NCBI GenBank assembly: GCA_029204225.1
Contig: CM055114.1
Location: 17,961,849 to 18,025,848 of the forward strand
Length of the DNA stretch: 64,000 nt
Direction: 5' to 3'
From: Diphasiastrum complanatum
Taxonomy: Eukaryota > Streptophyta > Lycopodiopsida > Lycopodiales > Lycopodiaceae
The notes beneath the pieces were generated by a model. It made no database searches. It was not told the DNA's origin and saw only the letters and a list, made by a program, of their open reading frames with translations. This document shows, piece after piece, positions 23,671 to 35,690 of this stretch; position 1 is the stretch's first letter; every line of letters starts with the position of its first letter. The position numbers and the translations under genes are program-made.

Positions 23671-25263
23671 TCAAAGTAGTTGATATATGCTTACTAATGA
23701 AGTATCCACATGCTCCAAGATGATGTCCTCTGCTTGAACTTTCTCTCTCACAAAGTGATGTGCCACTTCGATATGCTTGCTCCTTGCACAAAAGGTGGGA
23801 TTTGGAGCAAGGACTTGGGCTGAAATATTGTTACACCTGATGATGAGAACATCTTCACTTGTGATCCACTTTAGCTCCACCAAAAGTCGTTTGATTCACA
23901 AAATCTCCTTGGTAGTGATGGTGAGTGCGTTCTATTCAGCTTCAGTCAAAGAGAGTGAGATAATGTCCTGCTTCTTTGAGACCCAAGAGATGACTTCATC
24001 TCCAAGATAAATAGCAAATGCACTTGTGGACTTCCTATCAAGCGTATCACCTACAAAATCCAAATCTAAAAAGTCAATCAAGCAAAGTTTTTCTCTTTGA
24101 TACAAGATTCCATAATCTAGAGTGCTAGAAAGTACCTAAGCACTCTCTTGGCTAACTTCCAATGATGGATCAAAGGAGATAGCATATATTGACTCAATAT
24201 ATTGACACAAAAGCTAAGATTATATCTAGTAATTGTGAGCCAAATTAAGGAGCCTATGAGACTCCTATAGAGGGTGATATCCATGAAGGATCTTTCATCA
24301 CCATCTATTGAATCTCTGACATGGTGCTCCAGTATTTATGCCTTTGCACTTATCCATATTAAATATCTTAAAAAGTGAATTAGCATACTTGTATTGACAA
24401 ATAAAACTATAATATGTTGTCCTATCTACTTCAAGACCCAAAACATAGTGCAAAGATCCAAGATCTTGCATTTTAAACTCTTTTCCTTGAGCTAGTTTTG
24501 CCTCATCAATGAGTTTGACATTATTTCCAAAAAAAATGATGTCATCTACATAAAGTACAAGGATGATCACATCACCATCTACAAACTTGAAATACAAGGC
24601 TGGATTACACTCATTAAGAGTGAATCTTAGTGAGAGAAGAAAAGTGTTAAGTTGAGAATACCAAGATCTTGGAGCTTGCTTGAGACCACACAAGCTCTTA
24701 AAGAGAAAACACACCTTGTCCTATTGCCCTTGCTTGATGAATACCTCAAGTTGGTGCATGTAGATTTCCTCCTCAAGATATCCATTGAGAAAAACATTTT
24801 TCACATCCATTTGATACATGAACCAATTGAAATGAGATGACAAGGCAATCAATTTCTAATGGTAACCATTTTTTCCACGGGAGCAAAAGTCTCTTTATAA
24901 TCTAGACCTTCACTTGAGCATACCCCTTTGCACAAAGTCTAGCTTTATACTTGTTAATGGAGCTGTCTTGATTAACTTGATTCTAAACACCCATTTGAAA
25001 CCAATTGTCTTTTTGTTAGGTGGAAGACCAATCAACTCCCAAACACGATTTGAAATCAAAGCATCAAACTCCAAACATATTGCCTCATGCCAAAACTTTA
25101 ATTCTAATGCATCTTTCATACAAGAAGGCTCATCAAAAGAGATGAAAGGTGCATGAGAAATGTTATCCATCTCGGCTTGCTTTCCCTTGTCAAGATATGT
25201 GAGCCTAAGTGGATCAACCCTCTCCCTTGAAGATTTTCTAGGAGTCTTGGATTGAGAGAACTC
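23671..25263 (-). pseudogene. Copia D reverse transcriptase and RNase H
   Basis: Pieces in order on the minus strand: LKFWHEAICLEFDAL and IGFKWVFRIKL (25170-24910); a degraded middle; LKQAPRSWYSQLN, LYVDDIIFFGN and LGSLHYVLGLEV (24714-24298); a region with several shifts and stops; and VELKWI, ARSKHIEVAHHFVREKV (23883-23671). The catalytic YVDD is kept. The end of RNase H (ADLLTK type) is missing. Confidence 0.85.
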
Positions 25264-25830
25264 TGTGAAAAATTAGAGATCAAAACACATTTAGTTCATC
25301 AATAATCTGTAGCCAAATTTGGTTGCACATCTAGAAATAGCTAGAAGATAGAAATCACTACTTTATGCATGCTAGGAACTTAGAAATGCACAAAAATCTG
25401 ATCATAAACACTTAGATATGACTTAGTATTGTCTTTGTCCATACAACATCAGTACATTACTATACTTCACATTTGTGGAGGCAAGATCTACCATAAAATC
25501 AACATTCTACACACAGAAATCTAAGATATCAAGAGAAATACACATGAGATGGATATAGAAACACAAGAGATGAATTCTCCACAAAGAAAGAACCTTGGAT
25601 GATTATTTCTCCATGTAGGTATAGCTATTTATAGCCTCTAAAATTTTATTTGCCACTTGCCCCAAACTTGACCTAAATTGGAAACATTTAGATACTTCAT
25701 CAAAAATCTAGAAATACTAGTCTAGATGCAATGTACCAAAATTAGCCTATTAGAATGGGTCCAAATATGACCTCATACACTTATCTACTTTCCAAAAATA
25801 GTAAAAACACTATTTAGGCCTTTATTGACA
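25264..25830 (-). repeat. Solo-LTR-like insertion in copia D
   Basis: About 570 bp of noncoding sequence interrupts the pol linker. Its left edge reads TGTGAAAAATTAG, like the LTR ends of neighbouring copia elements. On the minus strand it has a clear promoter word GGCTATAAATAGC (about 25628). A candidate right edge is TTGACA at 25830. No target-site duplication was found, so the boundaries are provisional. Confidence 0.45.
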
Positions 25831-27160
25831 AATATGCTCAATAGAATGACTTGTGATACACCTTGAGATACAATGATCTCGGCCCTTTTCAAGGTTGAAA
25901 ATAGATCTTCATGAACAGCAAACTCTCCATTCTCAAACACCTTTGAGATAGAGAATATAAAGGCTTGATAGCCCTCCTTGGTGGATAAGCATCCAACTAT
26001 GATCCATAAACTTGGATCTCCTTCCTTCCTTTCTTCCAAATGAGCACATGCAAAGCAATAACTTTCAAGTACACTAAGGTGAACAACCTTAGGCTTATAG
26101 TTGAACAAGACTTAGGCTTATAGTTGAACAACCTTAGGCTTATAGTTGAACAAGACTCCATATGGTGTATGTATTCCAATAGCTCCATAACTCCACAAAG
26201 GTTTGCATAATGGAAAATAATTGTGCACCATAAAACTTGAAGAAACACTTGTGAAATTATCAATAAGAGCAAAAAAGCAAGTGATATCTCCCTTGCTTAT
26301 TGATGAAGAAATGTGAACATCCGAGTGTTCCAATTCCAATGCATGTAAAATCTTATATGGTTCCATTTTTGCTACAAAACAAGCCTCTCTTGGCTTGATC
26401 TCCTTGACCATAGAAGACATAGATCTGAAATTGGTATCATCCAATCTCCTATGCCATACTTCCTTCTTGAAAATACTATTCATCAAAGAAAAACTACAAG
26501 AACTTGTACTTTCTTGTAGATCAATTTGAAAATGCCACCATATTTTGATCCACATGCAAGGATCTCATCACCTTTCTTAATGATACAATTATTGACATTG
26601 AATTCCACATCAAAATCATCATCAAGCAGCTTTCCAACACTAATCACATTCTTTGTGAGTTTAGAAATAAAGAGTACATTGGAAAGTGATAAACTCATAG
26701 AAGATGCAAGATTCAAGAAAATAATTCCAACTCCTTCAATAGAACATGCATGATCAAAAGCTGTGTACATTTATTTCTTGAGTTCTTGAAAAGGTCCGAT
26801 AGAAACAAAAAAACTCTTGGTGTAACTCATGTGTGATGTTGCACCACTATCAATATACCAAGATACATCATTGAAGGGTGTAGAGGAGAAGCTAGACACC
26901 ATGAGTGATCCTTCTCCTTCACTTGAAAATGAGTCTGCTTTGGTAATGTTGGCTTGATTGTCTTGAATCTTCTTGTACTTGGAGGTAGAAGAATGAGATA
27001 AGTCATCTTCTTCTCCATCATAGTCTTTGTTCTTTGCTTTGTCCTTGTCCTTCTTGAAGTGTTGTTGATGTCCTTTTCGCTTGCCTCTTGACATGTCCTT
27101 GGTGAAGAGTGCTTTGTCATCTCCATCATCCTTCATTGAGAGTTTGTTGATTTTCAGCAA
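25831..27160 (-). pseudogene. Copia D gag end, protease and integrase remnants
   Basis: The right part (27160-26771) is Lys-rich and ends in protease WYIDSGATSHMSY. The next piece has ASSMSLSLSNVLFISKLTKNVISVG and pre-integrase VWHRRLDDTN. The integrase core is mostly deleted: HSDVH survives, but the SDNGGE and NGVAER motifs are gone, and SYGAIGIHTPYGVLFNYKPK follows directly. No CCHC knuckle is visible. Near 26090-26160 the word CTTAGGCTTATAGTTGAACA occurs three times in tandem, a local slippage. Confidence 0.75.
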
Positions 27161-27724
27161 CTTTTCTCTTGCCTGTTTTCTTTAACAATTAGAAATCCAT
27201 GAAGAGTCTCCAATGTTGGTAGCTCCTCCTTGATAGCATAGGCTTGGACAATGTTTTCATACTCATTTCTTAATCCATTAAGGATTACTTGAAAAAATTC
27301 ACTGTTCTTTAGAGTACTATCTCCAATGCATGCTAATTATTTGTGAAGATCTTTAACTCTCCTGACATAGTTTGAAGCACTCTCATTAACTCTCTGATTA
27401 GAAATATTTGATTTCTAAGTGTGAGCAATCTTGATGTGTTCTTTGCTTTATAAATTGTCTTAAGGATATCCCAAGCCTCCTTGGCTGAGGTGCAAGAACT
27501 AATCTCTACTAACACTTCATTGGACACATTCATTTGATGAAATGAAGAGCAATCTTTGATCTCTTCTTGAAACTTTGAGCTTCAGGTTCTACTTTAATTC
27601 CTAACACATTGTCCATTACATCTTGAAGAACCAATAATGATTCCATTCTTATCTTCCAAATAGCATAATTGGAACACATTAACCTCTCACCATGTTCCAA
27701 GAGATATGAATTCATGGATGACAT
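27161..27724 (-). pseudogene. Copia D gag N-terminus
   Basis: ATG at 27724 opens MSSMNSYLLEHGERL, with the gag signature NYAIWKIRMESLL. One lost A near 27533 shifts the frame before MNVSNEVLVEIS and AWDILKTIYKAKNTSRLLTLR. A further break follows after position 27333. Confidence 0.85.
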
Positions 27725-27744
27725 TAAAGTACACGTTTTAAAAA

Positions 27745-28073
27745 AATTTCACTAATGTCTCTCAATTCAAAACTTGACATATTCTAAACACTCTCATTTT
27801 GAGTTTATGAAGTGAAAGACTTGTCTTTTTTTTTTATCAAAGTCGATTGACATATCTACTTCAGAATCAACATGCAATGTTGACAAGAAACCTTGTAAAT
27901 CAACTTTTCTCTGTTCCTGACGAGTTGAAATAATGGTTGTCTCATTAATCCAAGTCGTTCTCTCAAAATGGCTAAAGTTGATAGTCGTAAATGGTTAGTC
28001 ATTGTTAACTGAAAATTAAAAGCCGAAACATCTACATCCTCTAAATTCAAATCATCGACCCTTGGTTGATTTT
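27745..28073 (-). pseudogene. Dispersed gene relic, copy 1
   Basis: About 330 bp, strikingly similar (roughly 85% by eye) to 36005-36331. On the minus strand both read KINQ.., then LEDVDV (copy 2 LQDVDV), NREKL and a C-terminal CQHxxLIL. The similarity starts sharply at AAAAAATCAACC, as at an exon or element boundary. It is wedged between copia D and copia E. The protein family is not recognised. In copy 2 the piece adjoins a BAH-like domain fragment. Confidence 0.5.
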
Positions 28074-28934
28074 TTAGTTATCCAATGAAATTGCTTTATC
28101 AACAACAAATGTAGATTTCAAAGCATCCCATTTCATTGTCTTGTCATACAAGGTAATAAACACCAGGAATCTTAAATGTAAGAAACAAGTCACCTCATGT
28201 CTACTAATACTTTCCAAAAAGTATTCAAAGATAGTAGACTCTCCAATGCTCACCACCCTTGCAAGATGCACACTTGAACGGACAATTTGCATGCAATTTG
28301 ATGACTCGGCCATTGTCATTGAGGACTTTCTTGGAACTCTCATGCTTTGAGGCTGATCCTCAAGATCTTCCTCCTTTTGATGCTCCTCCTCAATGCAAGC
28401 AAGATCACACTTTGCCAAGATCTCCTCTTGAGTGATCTCCTCCTTTGCCAAGCTCATTCTTTCAAAAGCAACACTAGCTTCCAACTTAAATAATCTTCCA
28501 TGCTTAAATCCATTTGTAATGCAAACATCATTCTTCAAGATGATACAAAAACCATGCTTAAAGTGGACATCCAAACCACTTTCTAAGAGTAGACCAACAC
28601 TAAGCATATTCTTGGTGATTGATGGTACATAAAGGACATTTTCTAGATCCATACTTACTGAAGATTCTAGATACAAAGAGATGGTACCAATACCATCTAT
28701 CCTACACTCTTCACCACTTGTAGTAAAGACAAACTTTTTAGCATCACTGAATGAGTGTAAGGTTGAGAAAAAGTCCTTTTCACAAGACATGTGGGAGCTA
28801 GCCCCACTAACAATCCACCAGGTATCTCTTGAATTGCCATTGCTTGTTAGTGAAGATGTAGATGCCATCAAGAATAAATCTACTTCATCATCCTCCTCCT
28901 CCTTTTCAAGGTTTCCTTGTTTGTCCTCCTCCAC
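28074..28934 (-). pseudogene. Copia E protease, linker and attached unknown segment
   Basis: Open frame of 286 codons. The protease motif reads WWIVSGASSHM: the catalytic Asp of DSG is replaced by Val, so the enzyme would be dead. LYVPSITKNMLSVG and GRLFKLEA follow, then a deletion to the linker with EEEHQKEEDLEDQPQ (about residue 195). The last 75 or so residues (from SSNCMQIVRSS to VDKAISLDN) do not look like copia and probably derive from the gene relic downstream. That junction keeps the frame open by chance or by short divergence time. Confidence 0.75.
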
Positions 28935-28967
28935 TTGTGCTCTTAGCCTCTTGTAGCATTCATATGC

Positions 28968-29756
28968 CTAATTCCCCTTCTTTCTACAAAAGAAGCATTT
29001 CTGCTTTGACTTGTCCTTTGAGCTTGATGCAGCATCCCCTTCTTTGCCCTCCTTTGGATGCTTCTTCTTTCCATTGGTCTTCTTTTTGCCCTTGAATGAG
29101 AAATTGGCTTTCTCATCTCCATCTAGCAAAGACAATGAACTCATTCTTGCCTTGGTGTGGAGCATCCTACACTCTTCAGCCACTAATACACTGTGAAGTT
29201 TTTCTATAGTTGGCAAAGTATCTTGGATGGCAAAACTTTGGACCCAATTTGCAAAGTCATCTCCTAGGCCATTAAGGACAATTTGTACAAGCCCTCCATC
29301 ATGAATCTTCTCTCCAATGGAAGCCAACTCCCTATTTAGAGACTTGATTCTAAGTACATAATCATGTGCACTCTCCTCACTTCCCCTCATGCTTTGCAAA
29401 ATATGATTTCTAAGCATAAGAACTCTAGAAGTGTTGCTAGATTCATAGATTGACTTTAAAGACTCCCAAGTCTCTTTAGCACTAATACATGATGATACTT
29501 CTCTCAAAAGATCATTGCTTACATTCATTTTTACACAATGAAGTGCTAGCCTAGATCTCTTTTTGTATCTCACTAATTCCTGTGCACCTAGAGGTTCATC
29601 TTCATCATCAATCAAGAACTCATAAAGGTCTTGGAGCACCAAGATTGACTCCATCCTAACCTTCCAAATAGCATAATTTGTAGAATTCAATCTCTCACTA
29701 GCTTCTAGAAGGTATGCTCCAACAGATCCCATCTTACTAGTGACTTTTACAAACAA
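28968..29756 (-). pseudogene. Copia E gag
   Basis: Open from ATG 29756 through MGSVGAYLLEASERL, NYAIWKVRMESIL, ETWESLKSIYESSNTSRVLMLR and a Lys-rich basic stretch, into the zinc knuckle CFFCRKKGN, where TAG (28968-28970) stops it just before AYECYK. The knuckle histidine is replaced by Asn. The frame continues open into the protease, so only this stop separates the two. Confidence 0.9.
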
Positions 29757-29762
29757 GAAATA

Positions 29763-30104
29763 GATTTGATTGACTTGAAACTCACAAAGGTCTCACACTT
29801 GCAGTGTTTCACTCAAATTTGATTTCTAATCCAACAAATGGACTCTAATCACAATTCTATCACTCCCTCACAAAGTTGGAATGAAGATAAGATGAAGTGA
29901 AAACTACTTTCCAACAAATCTTGCCAAGAAATGGATTTGATTGTCTCTAGAAACTCACTAAGGTCTCTCTCTTGTAGTGTTTCACTCAAATTAGATTTCT
30001 AATCCAACAAATGGACTTATAATCTCAGTTCTAGCACTCCCTCACAGAGTTGGAATGAAGGTAAGATGATGTGAAATCTAATTACAATCAAATCTTGTCA
30101 ATTT
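29763..30104 (-). repeat. 171-bp tandem duplication in the copia E leader
   Basis: Two diverged copies in direct orientation, 29763-29933 and 29934-30104. They share GTGTTTCACTCAAATT.GATT, CCAACAAATGGACT and CACTCCCTCACA.AGTTGG. The array lies just upstream of gag in element orientation. Confidence 0.85.
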
Positions 30105-30522
30105 TGGCTATTTTTGGACAAAAACATGACTTAATCTCACTCACACTTTTTGATGTACTTTCAAGACCTGTAAAACAAGTTTAGAGGACCTGATTTCAGC
30201 CTAGATTAATTAGATTTCATGACCCTATTCAAATCTAATCAATGGCACTCAATCTTGGTAGCTTATCCTAAGATTTCCACCAGAAATTACATCAAAAGCT
30301 CACAAATTGAATTTATTTGGATCAAATGAATACCATGCATTAGATGCAGGTTTAGAGGTGCCCACACATGTGGATAGTACGGATTTGGACCCCTACCAAG
30401 TTTGGGATCAAATCTCCTCACCAAAATCAAGATTCTAGCTTGCCCTCTCAATACTAGTTTTTAGCACCAAAACTTGCTAAAAATGGAATTGCATTAGATC
30501 AATGGCTTATGATCTTGTACTT

Positions 30523-30535
30523 GGGTCTGATACCA
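30523..30535 (-). other. Primer-binding site of copia E
   Basis: Minus strand TGGTATCAGACCC, adjacent to the LTR end, matches the initiator-methionine tRNA site apart from the last bases. Confidence 0.8.
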
Positions 30536-31236
30536 TGTGAAAGTACTGTACTTTAGGAACATAAATGGATCTACAAAATATCCACAAGAGTGATTGGATG
30601 CTTGCTTAACAATCTATCAAAAAACTAGACACAAAAAAGTTGATCTAGATTGGCAATTTGACAAACAACAAGCATTAACAATCAAAAGCATTGATCAACA
30701 TTGAAATCCGAGCCCACACATGTTTACTACAGGCTGTAGTACGGCCTTCAACCTGAGAAACAAGTAGAAATTGATTTGGTTTCATTTGGATCACAAAAAC
30801 TCAATGTACATAGTTAACTAGCTTGAGATTGCCAATGAGCTCCAAAAATTTTCTATCTTCTCACTATGGGAGCTTGGAATACATAGCAAATTCGACTTCC
30901 TTCTTGCAGTTAGGTGGATTTCCAGCATGTAATAAGGAAGTTAACTCACTCTTCTTGCCCTAAAATGAAACCCTAGCCTAGATCCTAGAGTTATGCTTAG
31001 TAGGTAGCTAGTTGGCCAAATTTTCACCTTAAACTTAGGTGTAGGTCCTATAAAGTAGGGATGACCACCAAATAGACATGACCAAGTCTCTTGAATTGAC
31101 CTAACCTACATTAGGAGTGGGTTGCTACGTGGAATCTTGGCCTTCCATGTGTGGAACCCAATTATACACAATATTTACAAAGCTCTACATGGTTTTTGAT
31201 CAAGTTAGATTTGCCAATTTTTGGCAATTCTTCACA
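30536..31236 (-). repeat. 5' LTR of copia E
   Basis: 701 bp with inverted termini TGTGAA...TTCACA, adjacent to the primer site. No second LTR is present. Confidence 0.8.
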
Positions 31237-31550
31237 TAGGTCAAAGAATAGTTTTAGAGTCATTTTTTAATCCAATTCCAGATGCAAGGACCTCCATAAA
31301 GTGGGCGGAGTATATTTGAGACAAGTAAAAGGTTATTGTGTTGTTGGGACGGGTCATGAATCGATAGGCGATTTGGTCAAGTACTGTAATAAAATGGGCC
31401 ATTGAAAAGTAGTGTGCCAAATTTAGAAAGAGGATGAGAAGCTTAAGATAAATTGACAAATCATAGTCCACAAATTCCAAGATTGATTGGGTCTTTACAA
31501 TATGCATAATCAAAATGTCTCCTCTCATTATTTTTAAACGTTTTATTTTC

Positions 31551-31597
<47 letters not shown>

Positions 31598-31804
31598 TTT
31601 TAATTTTTGTTTTTTTTTAATTTTAATTTTTTGAATTTTTAATTTTTTGAGTTATTAATTTTTTGATTTTTAGTTTTTTAAACTTTACATTTTAATTTGT
31701 TGATGTGTTAATTTTTTAATATTTATAATATTTACTATTTTATTTTTAATAGTTTTTTAATTTAATCAAATAATTTTTTATTTTTTAAATATTGATGTGC
31801 TTGA
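31237..31804. repeat. Unassigned stretch with (TA)n and T/A-rich low complexity
   Basis: A perfect TA tract covers 31555-31594. It is followed to about 31790 by T-rich low-complexity sequence (repeats of TTTTTAATTTTT, TTTTTTGA) like that at 42600-42900. The first 300 bp have one open minus-strand frame without recognisable similarity. Confidence 0.6.
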
Positions 31805-33010
31805 GTACTATGATCCTAGCTGGAAAGGAGAGATCAGAAGATTTCCATAACAAAATTTTGGACTTGATTCTTAAGATAATCTAATTAAAATGGTCTCTAT
31901 GGATAGGGACACTCCCAAAGGAAAACCAAGATATCTGAAAATGGTTCCATGAGGGGGGACGTTAAGGCCTAAATATTGGCACCAATTGGGTGGAGCATCA
32001 TGAGAGAAAACAATGATATCAGAATTTTGATAGTTAATCAATGAGTCTGAGAAATCATATAAGCGAGCAAGCTCAATAAGAAAAAGAGAGGTAGAATGGT
32101 GGTGTAGCTCAATAATTCATGTCAGATCATTAGCAAGGATTTGGGGGCCCAAGCGAAATGCCACAAAAAATGAATGGAAAAAAGAAAGCGGAGTAATTCA
32201 GCTTATAGAGATGGAAATTAGAGGTTTTGTAGCGATAACAAAGAGATAGGGGGAAAGAGGGCAGCCTTGCTTGATGCCAAAAGAGATAGGGAAAGAAGGA
32301 GAAAGAACACCTTGGAAGAGGAGATAGAAGCAAAAAGTGCACTGATAAGCTTAGTGATGTAGTCAGGTAGTCCAAAAGAAGTGCAACAAGCAAGAAGATA
32401 ATTCCAATTAATGCGGTTGAAGGCTTTATTGAAGTCAATCTTAAACAGTAGGGCCAAATAGCTAAACTAGAAGGAGGAATCAAAAAGGGAAATGCTTTTG
32501 GCAAAGTCAGCCTGGCTTTTGGAAAGGTGGGAGAGGATGAGAGGAGCAAACCTTCTATCAAGAGCTTTTGCTAGGATCTTATACGAGGTGTTGATGTTGA
32601 TACATTCCCTACCAATATCACAATTAGCCGAAGGAATATTGATGGTGCCGGCTGACCTGAGATCCAGAGTAATTAGACTTGTAAGCTATAGACCCAACCA
32701 TGGCATCTTGTTGTGTAAGACCATGAGTTGAGGACAAACTAGTTAGTTGCTTGAGAGTTAGTTGGATGTGACATGAGAGTGGAGATCTATATTCAGTTGT
32801 AGACAGCGACATCCAAGAAACTAAATGGGGGGTAAAAGAAAGAGAAGATAGAAAAGAGAAAAACACAAAGTTAGCAAGGGAGGCAGAGGTTAGCGAAGAG
32901 GCTAACAAGTCGAGGAGGAGTTCATGAGTTGATGATAGAGAAACAGTGTGTAGAGAACGAGCAGCCTAGAGATCAGTCAATGGATCGAAATCGGGCAATC
33001 CAAAGAAGGA
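31805..33010 (-). pseudogene. LINE fragment: N-terminal half of reverse transcriptase
   Basis: Minus strand, several frames. INTSYKILAKALDRRFAPLI (near 32560), then LLFKIDFNKAFNRINWNYLL and FGLPDYITKLISALF (32457-32310) are the classic non-LTR reverse transcriptase motifs, with the Asp of motif A (KIDFNKAF) kept. Further on, PPNWCQYLGLNVPPHGT and FRYLGFPLGV (about 31900-31990) are the later palm/thumb motifs. The YADD-containing part between them is too decayed to read. Frameshifts are numerous. The upstream boundary abuts a gypsy LTR at 33020. Confidence 0.8.
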
Positions 33011-33019
33011 TAGCTGATG

Positions 33020-33580
33020 TGTTCATGATCAGAACAGAGTTGTAGAGTGAATGCGCATTTGATGCATATACTTTGTAAAGAAGCTATTGTCATTGGAATG
33101 AAAATTTTTGGAATACTTCTTATCAGTTTTGTGTACTATCTGTCGCATATAAGTGTGTATTGAGTGCTTATGATATTCTGTTGTTTACTGAGATGAATTG
33201 TAAGTGATAGTAAGAGTTTAACTATTGCATAAGTGTGAGATCATAGATCTCAGATTATAAATCTACTATTTGTGAATAGATAATTCATAAGATGCATGAT
33301 AAGTGAGTATATCTTATTTGAGTTGCTTGTGATGACAGGCCAGAGTTATGATGTTGAATGTTTAGAATAAGTTTGTTGAATTATGCTTGCCATGTCCCAC
33401 TTTCTGTGGAAATGTTGATGAATTGAAGGCTGTTAGGAATAGCAATATTATCGGTTGTTTGAGTAGGAGTGATAGGCTGCTTGACTGCTCAGTTCGGGTT
33501 CTACGTGGGTGTTTGTGATTGAGCGGAGCATTCCGCATTTGTAGAAGATTAATTAACCGAGAGATGAAAAGAACTGAACA
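33020..33580 (+). repeat. Probable Ty3/gypsy 5' LTR
   Basis: Inverted termini TGTTCA...TGAACA enclose 561 bp, followed directly by TTTGGCACTGTTGACGAC. That resembles the common gypsy-type sequence TTTGGCGCCGTTGCCGG found at LTR/primer-site junctions. No second LTR was found. Confidence 0.6.
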
Positions 33581-33598
33581 TTTGGCACTGTTGACGAC
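33581..33598 (+). other. Degenerate gypsy primer-binding site
   Basis: TTTGGCACTGTTGACGAC, abutting the LTR end, is a mutated form of the plant gypsy junction sequence. The tRNA used was not determined. Confidence 0.45.
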
Positions 33599-33893
33599 TC
33601 GCTTACATTAGCAATCTCCATTGCATTCAATTTTAATATTGTTTCATTTTCAATATTTTCTTGCTTCTAGCTTACATTTATTTTGATTTACATTCTAACC
33701 GTCATCAACACTTTATTACAATTAACTGACAATTTTTTTCTTCATCGACTTGTTTCACGCTCCGCATTATCTGCAATTTTTTACTTTTTTACTTTTACCA
33801 ACCCATTTTCATCCACCACCGATCTATTCCCACCCACTCCTTGTGTAGGGAGAATAAGCAAGTAGTATTATCATACTACTTCTTCGTATTGAT

Positions 33894-34869
33894 CATGTAT
33901 ACTGAAAATTTTGATGAGGGATATCTACCAGAACCCCCATAACTGCACCTTCGAAATGAACAGTCTGAATCAAGTCAGCGGATAAGACCACAATTAAGAT
34001 TTGTCATACATGACCCAAGGAATAGAGCTAATCATTATGATGGGAGATATGATGATCGACCTATTAGATTATCTCCTAGACGAAGATCACCTACGTTTGA
34101 ATGAAGAACTCCCAAATTAGATTTATCAAAATTTGATGGAAGAACGGATTCTCATCGATTTATTCAAATCTTTGAGAATTCATGTGAAGTATATGGAGAT
34201 TCTTCACATGAAAGCATGGCCCAACTCTTCTCCATGACCTTGCTAGGTGTCGCTCGAGATTGGTTTTTCAACCTTGACCGAGATGAAGGTAATGAATGGA
34301 AAGTCTTGAAAGAAGCTTTCATTAAACAATTCAAACCCGATAGATTATCAGGTAGTCCTTTTGTACGATTAAGCCAAATCAAAATGAAAGAAAAAAAAAG
34401 TAAGGGACTATATTGAGAGCTTAAATATCTTCGTAGACAATGCCAAGAAGGATTAACTGAAAAGATGCTAATCTTTTGGTTCATAGTCGGTCTTCCAAAA
34501 AGGATTCAACAAACATGTTGATGATTATCGTCAACTAAATCAAGCCATGAGGACGAAGAATCAGATCATGAGGACCATCATTTTGATAACCGCCAAAAAA
34601 ATTCAAAAGATCGTAGAAGAGAACGTCATGTTGTAGGGATTACTGAACAAAGACTAACTGAAAGATCACGCACTTTGGATATCCGAGATGAGATCAAAAG
34701 AATAACCAAAACCCATAAGAGCCAGTTAGATGAGATTCAAAAAGCCTTAAAAGATCTTCAAACCCAGAATACATACCCAAGACGAGAGGGCGTGTGGTGT
34801 TCTATCTATAGGGGAAACCACACTGGGAATGAATGTTCGAATAAGGGTAGTAAAATCGAAGTAAAATAA
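33894..34869 (+). pseudogene. Ty3/gypsy gag relic
   Basis: Opens MYTENFDEGYLPEPP. After stops it shows the retrotransposon gag core: PKLDLSKFDGRTDSHRFIQ, SMAQLFSMTLLGVARDWFFNL, WKVLKEAFIKQF and LSGSPFVRLSQIKM. Stops fall after PP (TAA), before RTP and before ELKYL (TGA, as from CGA), with a doubled TGA near 34522. The C-terminus has a coiled-coil-like piece and WCSIYRGNHTGNEC, a zinc knuckle whose second Cys is replaced by Tyr. No pol follows; the element ends or is deleted after 34869. Confidence 0.85.
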
Positions 34870-35430
34870 AACACCGTGGCATGTGTATTGTAAGTCCACT
34901 GTGAGTACTTGTTAATAAATTCCTACCATGGCATGTGTGTTATAAGTCCATGGGTAGAAACTTAATTAAATTTTAAACTTCTAAGTTAGAAAACTTAACT
35001 TAGAGAACTTAAACTTAGAAACTTAAGCTTAGAAAATAAAAGATTCTAAGCTATCTTGAGTTCTAAGTCTTAGGCTTTCTAAGTTAGAAGTGGAGAAGTT
35101 TAGAAGTCTTAGAATTGCAAGTTTTAGAAATTAATCCCATAAGTTAGTAGAAGCTTATGGAAGGCCCTTCTTGCTATAAGAAGAGAGGCATTTCCCTTGT
35201 GAAATAACACTATGAGATTATGCTAAATTGCTCTCTCTTGAGATTATCATTCTATTTCTTTGTGTTCCCATTGGAAGGTGCATAGCTTGAGGAAAGGTGC
35301 TCGGGCCTCCTCTTGTCTTCTTTCATTGGATTATTGTGGCATACTTTATATGTTAATTATTTAGTTAGCCGCAATTTATTATTTCATTTCCCTTTGGGAG
35401 TTAAAAGAATGGACGTGGCAAAAGATTTTT
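34870..35430. other. No gene seen; short local repeats
   Basis: The segment repeats CCATGGCATGTGTxxTxTAAGTCCA twice (34875 and 34925) and contains AACTTAGAAACTTAAG-type slippage repeats at 34965-35060. It could be the 3' LTR of the gypsy remnant, but it does not match 33020-33580. Confidence 0.35.
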
Positions 35431-35432
35431 TG

Positions 35433-35690
35433 CTATGCTCAGCATAGGAATGACCATGGGCCTTTGTTGCTTTTGTCAACAACTTTGTCAACAAAATTGT
35501 CGACAAAGCGTAGCTATGTTCAACATTTCTGTGTTGAGTACATAAATATTGAACTTAGGACCACTTTGTTGACGAAGTTGTTAACAAATCGTAGGACTGA
35601 ACGAAAGCCCATTCTGAGTCCTATGCTTAACATAGGACTCAAGATGGGCCTTCGTTGCTTTGGTCGACAAAGAACATGATGACATTTGTT
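35433..35690. repeat. Imperfect palindromic element with CTATGCTCAGCATAG ends
   Basis: The left part starts CTATGCTCAGCATAGGA and continues with repeated GTCAACAA / GTCGACAA words. The right part (35540-35680) is a diverged inverted copy with CTATGCTTAACATAG at 35621. The end motif is the same 15-bp palindrome that recurs in the hairpin at 43371-43692, so the two may belong to one foldback family. Confidence 0.55.

Larger units (their letters stand above)
23671..27724 (-). mobile_element. Ty1/copia element D, heavily decayed
   Basis: Minus-strand copia with gag at the right and RNase H at the left, no LTRs of its own in place, and a solo-LTR-like insertion at 25264-25830. Both ends are truncated: the leader is cut at 27725 and the RNase H tail at about 23690. 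The many frameshifts make it one of the older elements here. Confidence 0.85.
28074..31236 (-). mobile_element. Ty1/copia element E, 3'-truncated
   Basis: Minus-strand copia with its 5' LTR (30536-31236), primer site, leader, gag and protease. Integrase, reverse transcriptase and RNase H are missing. A deletion joins the protease end to the acidic linker EEEHQKEEDLEDQPQ, after which non-copia sequence follows. Confidence 0.85.
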
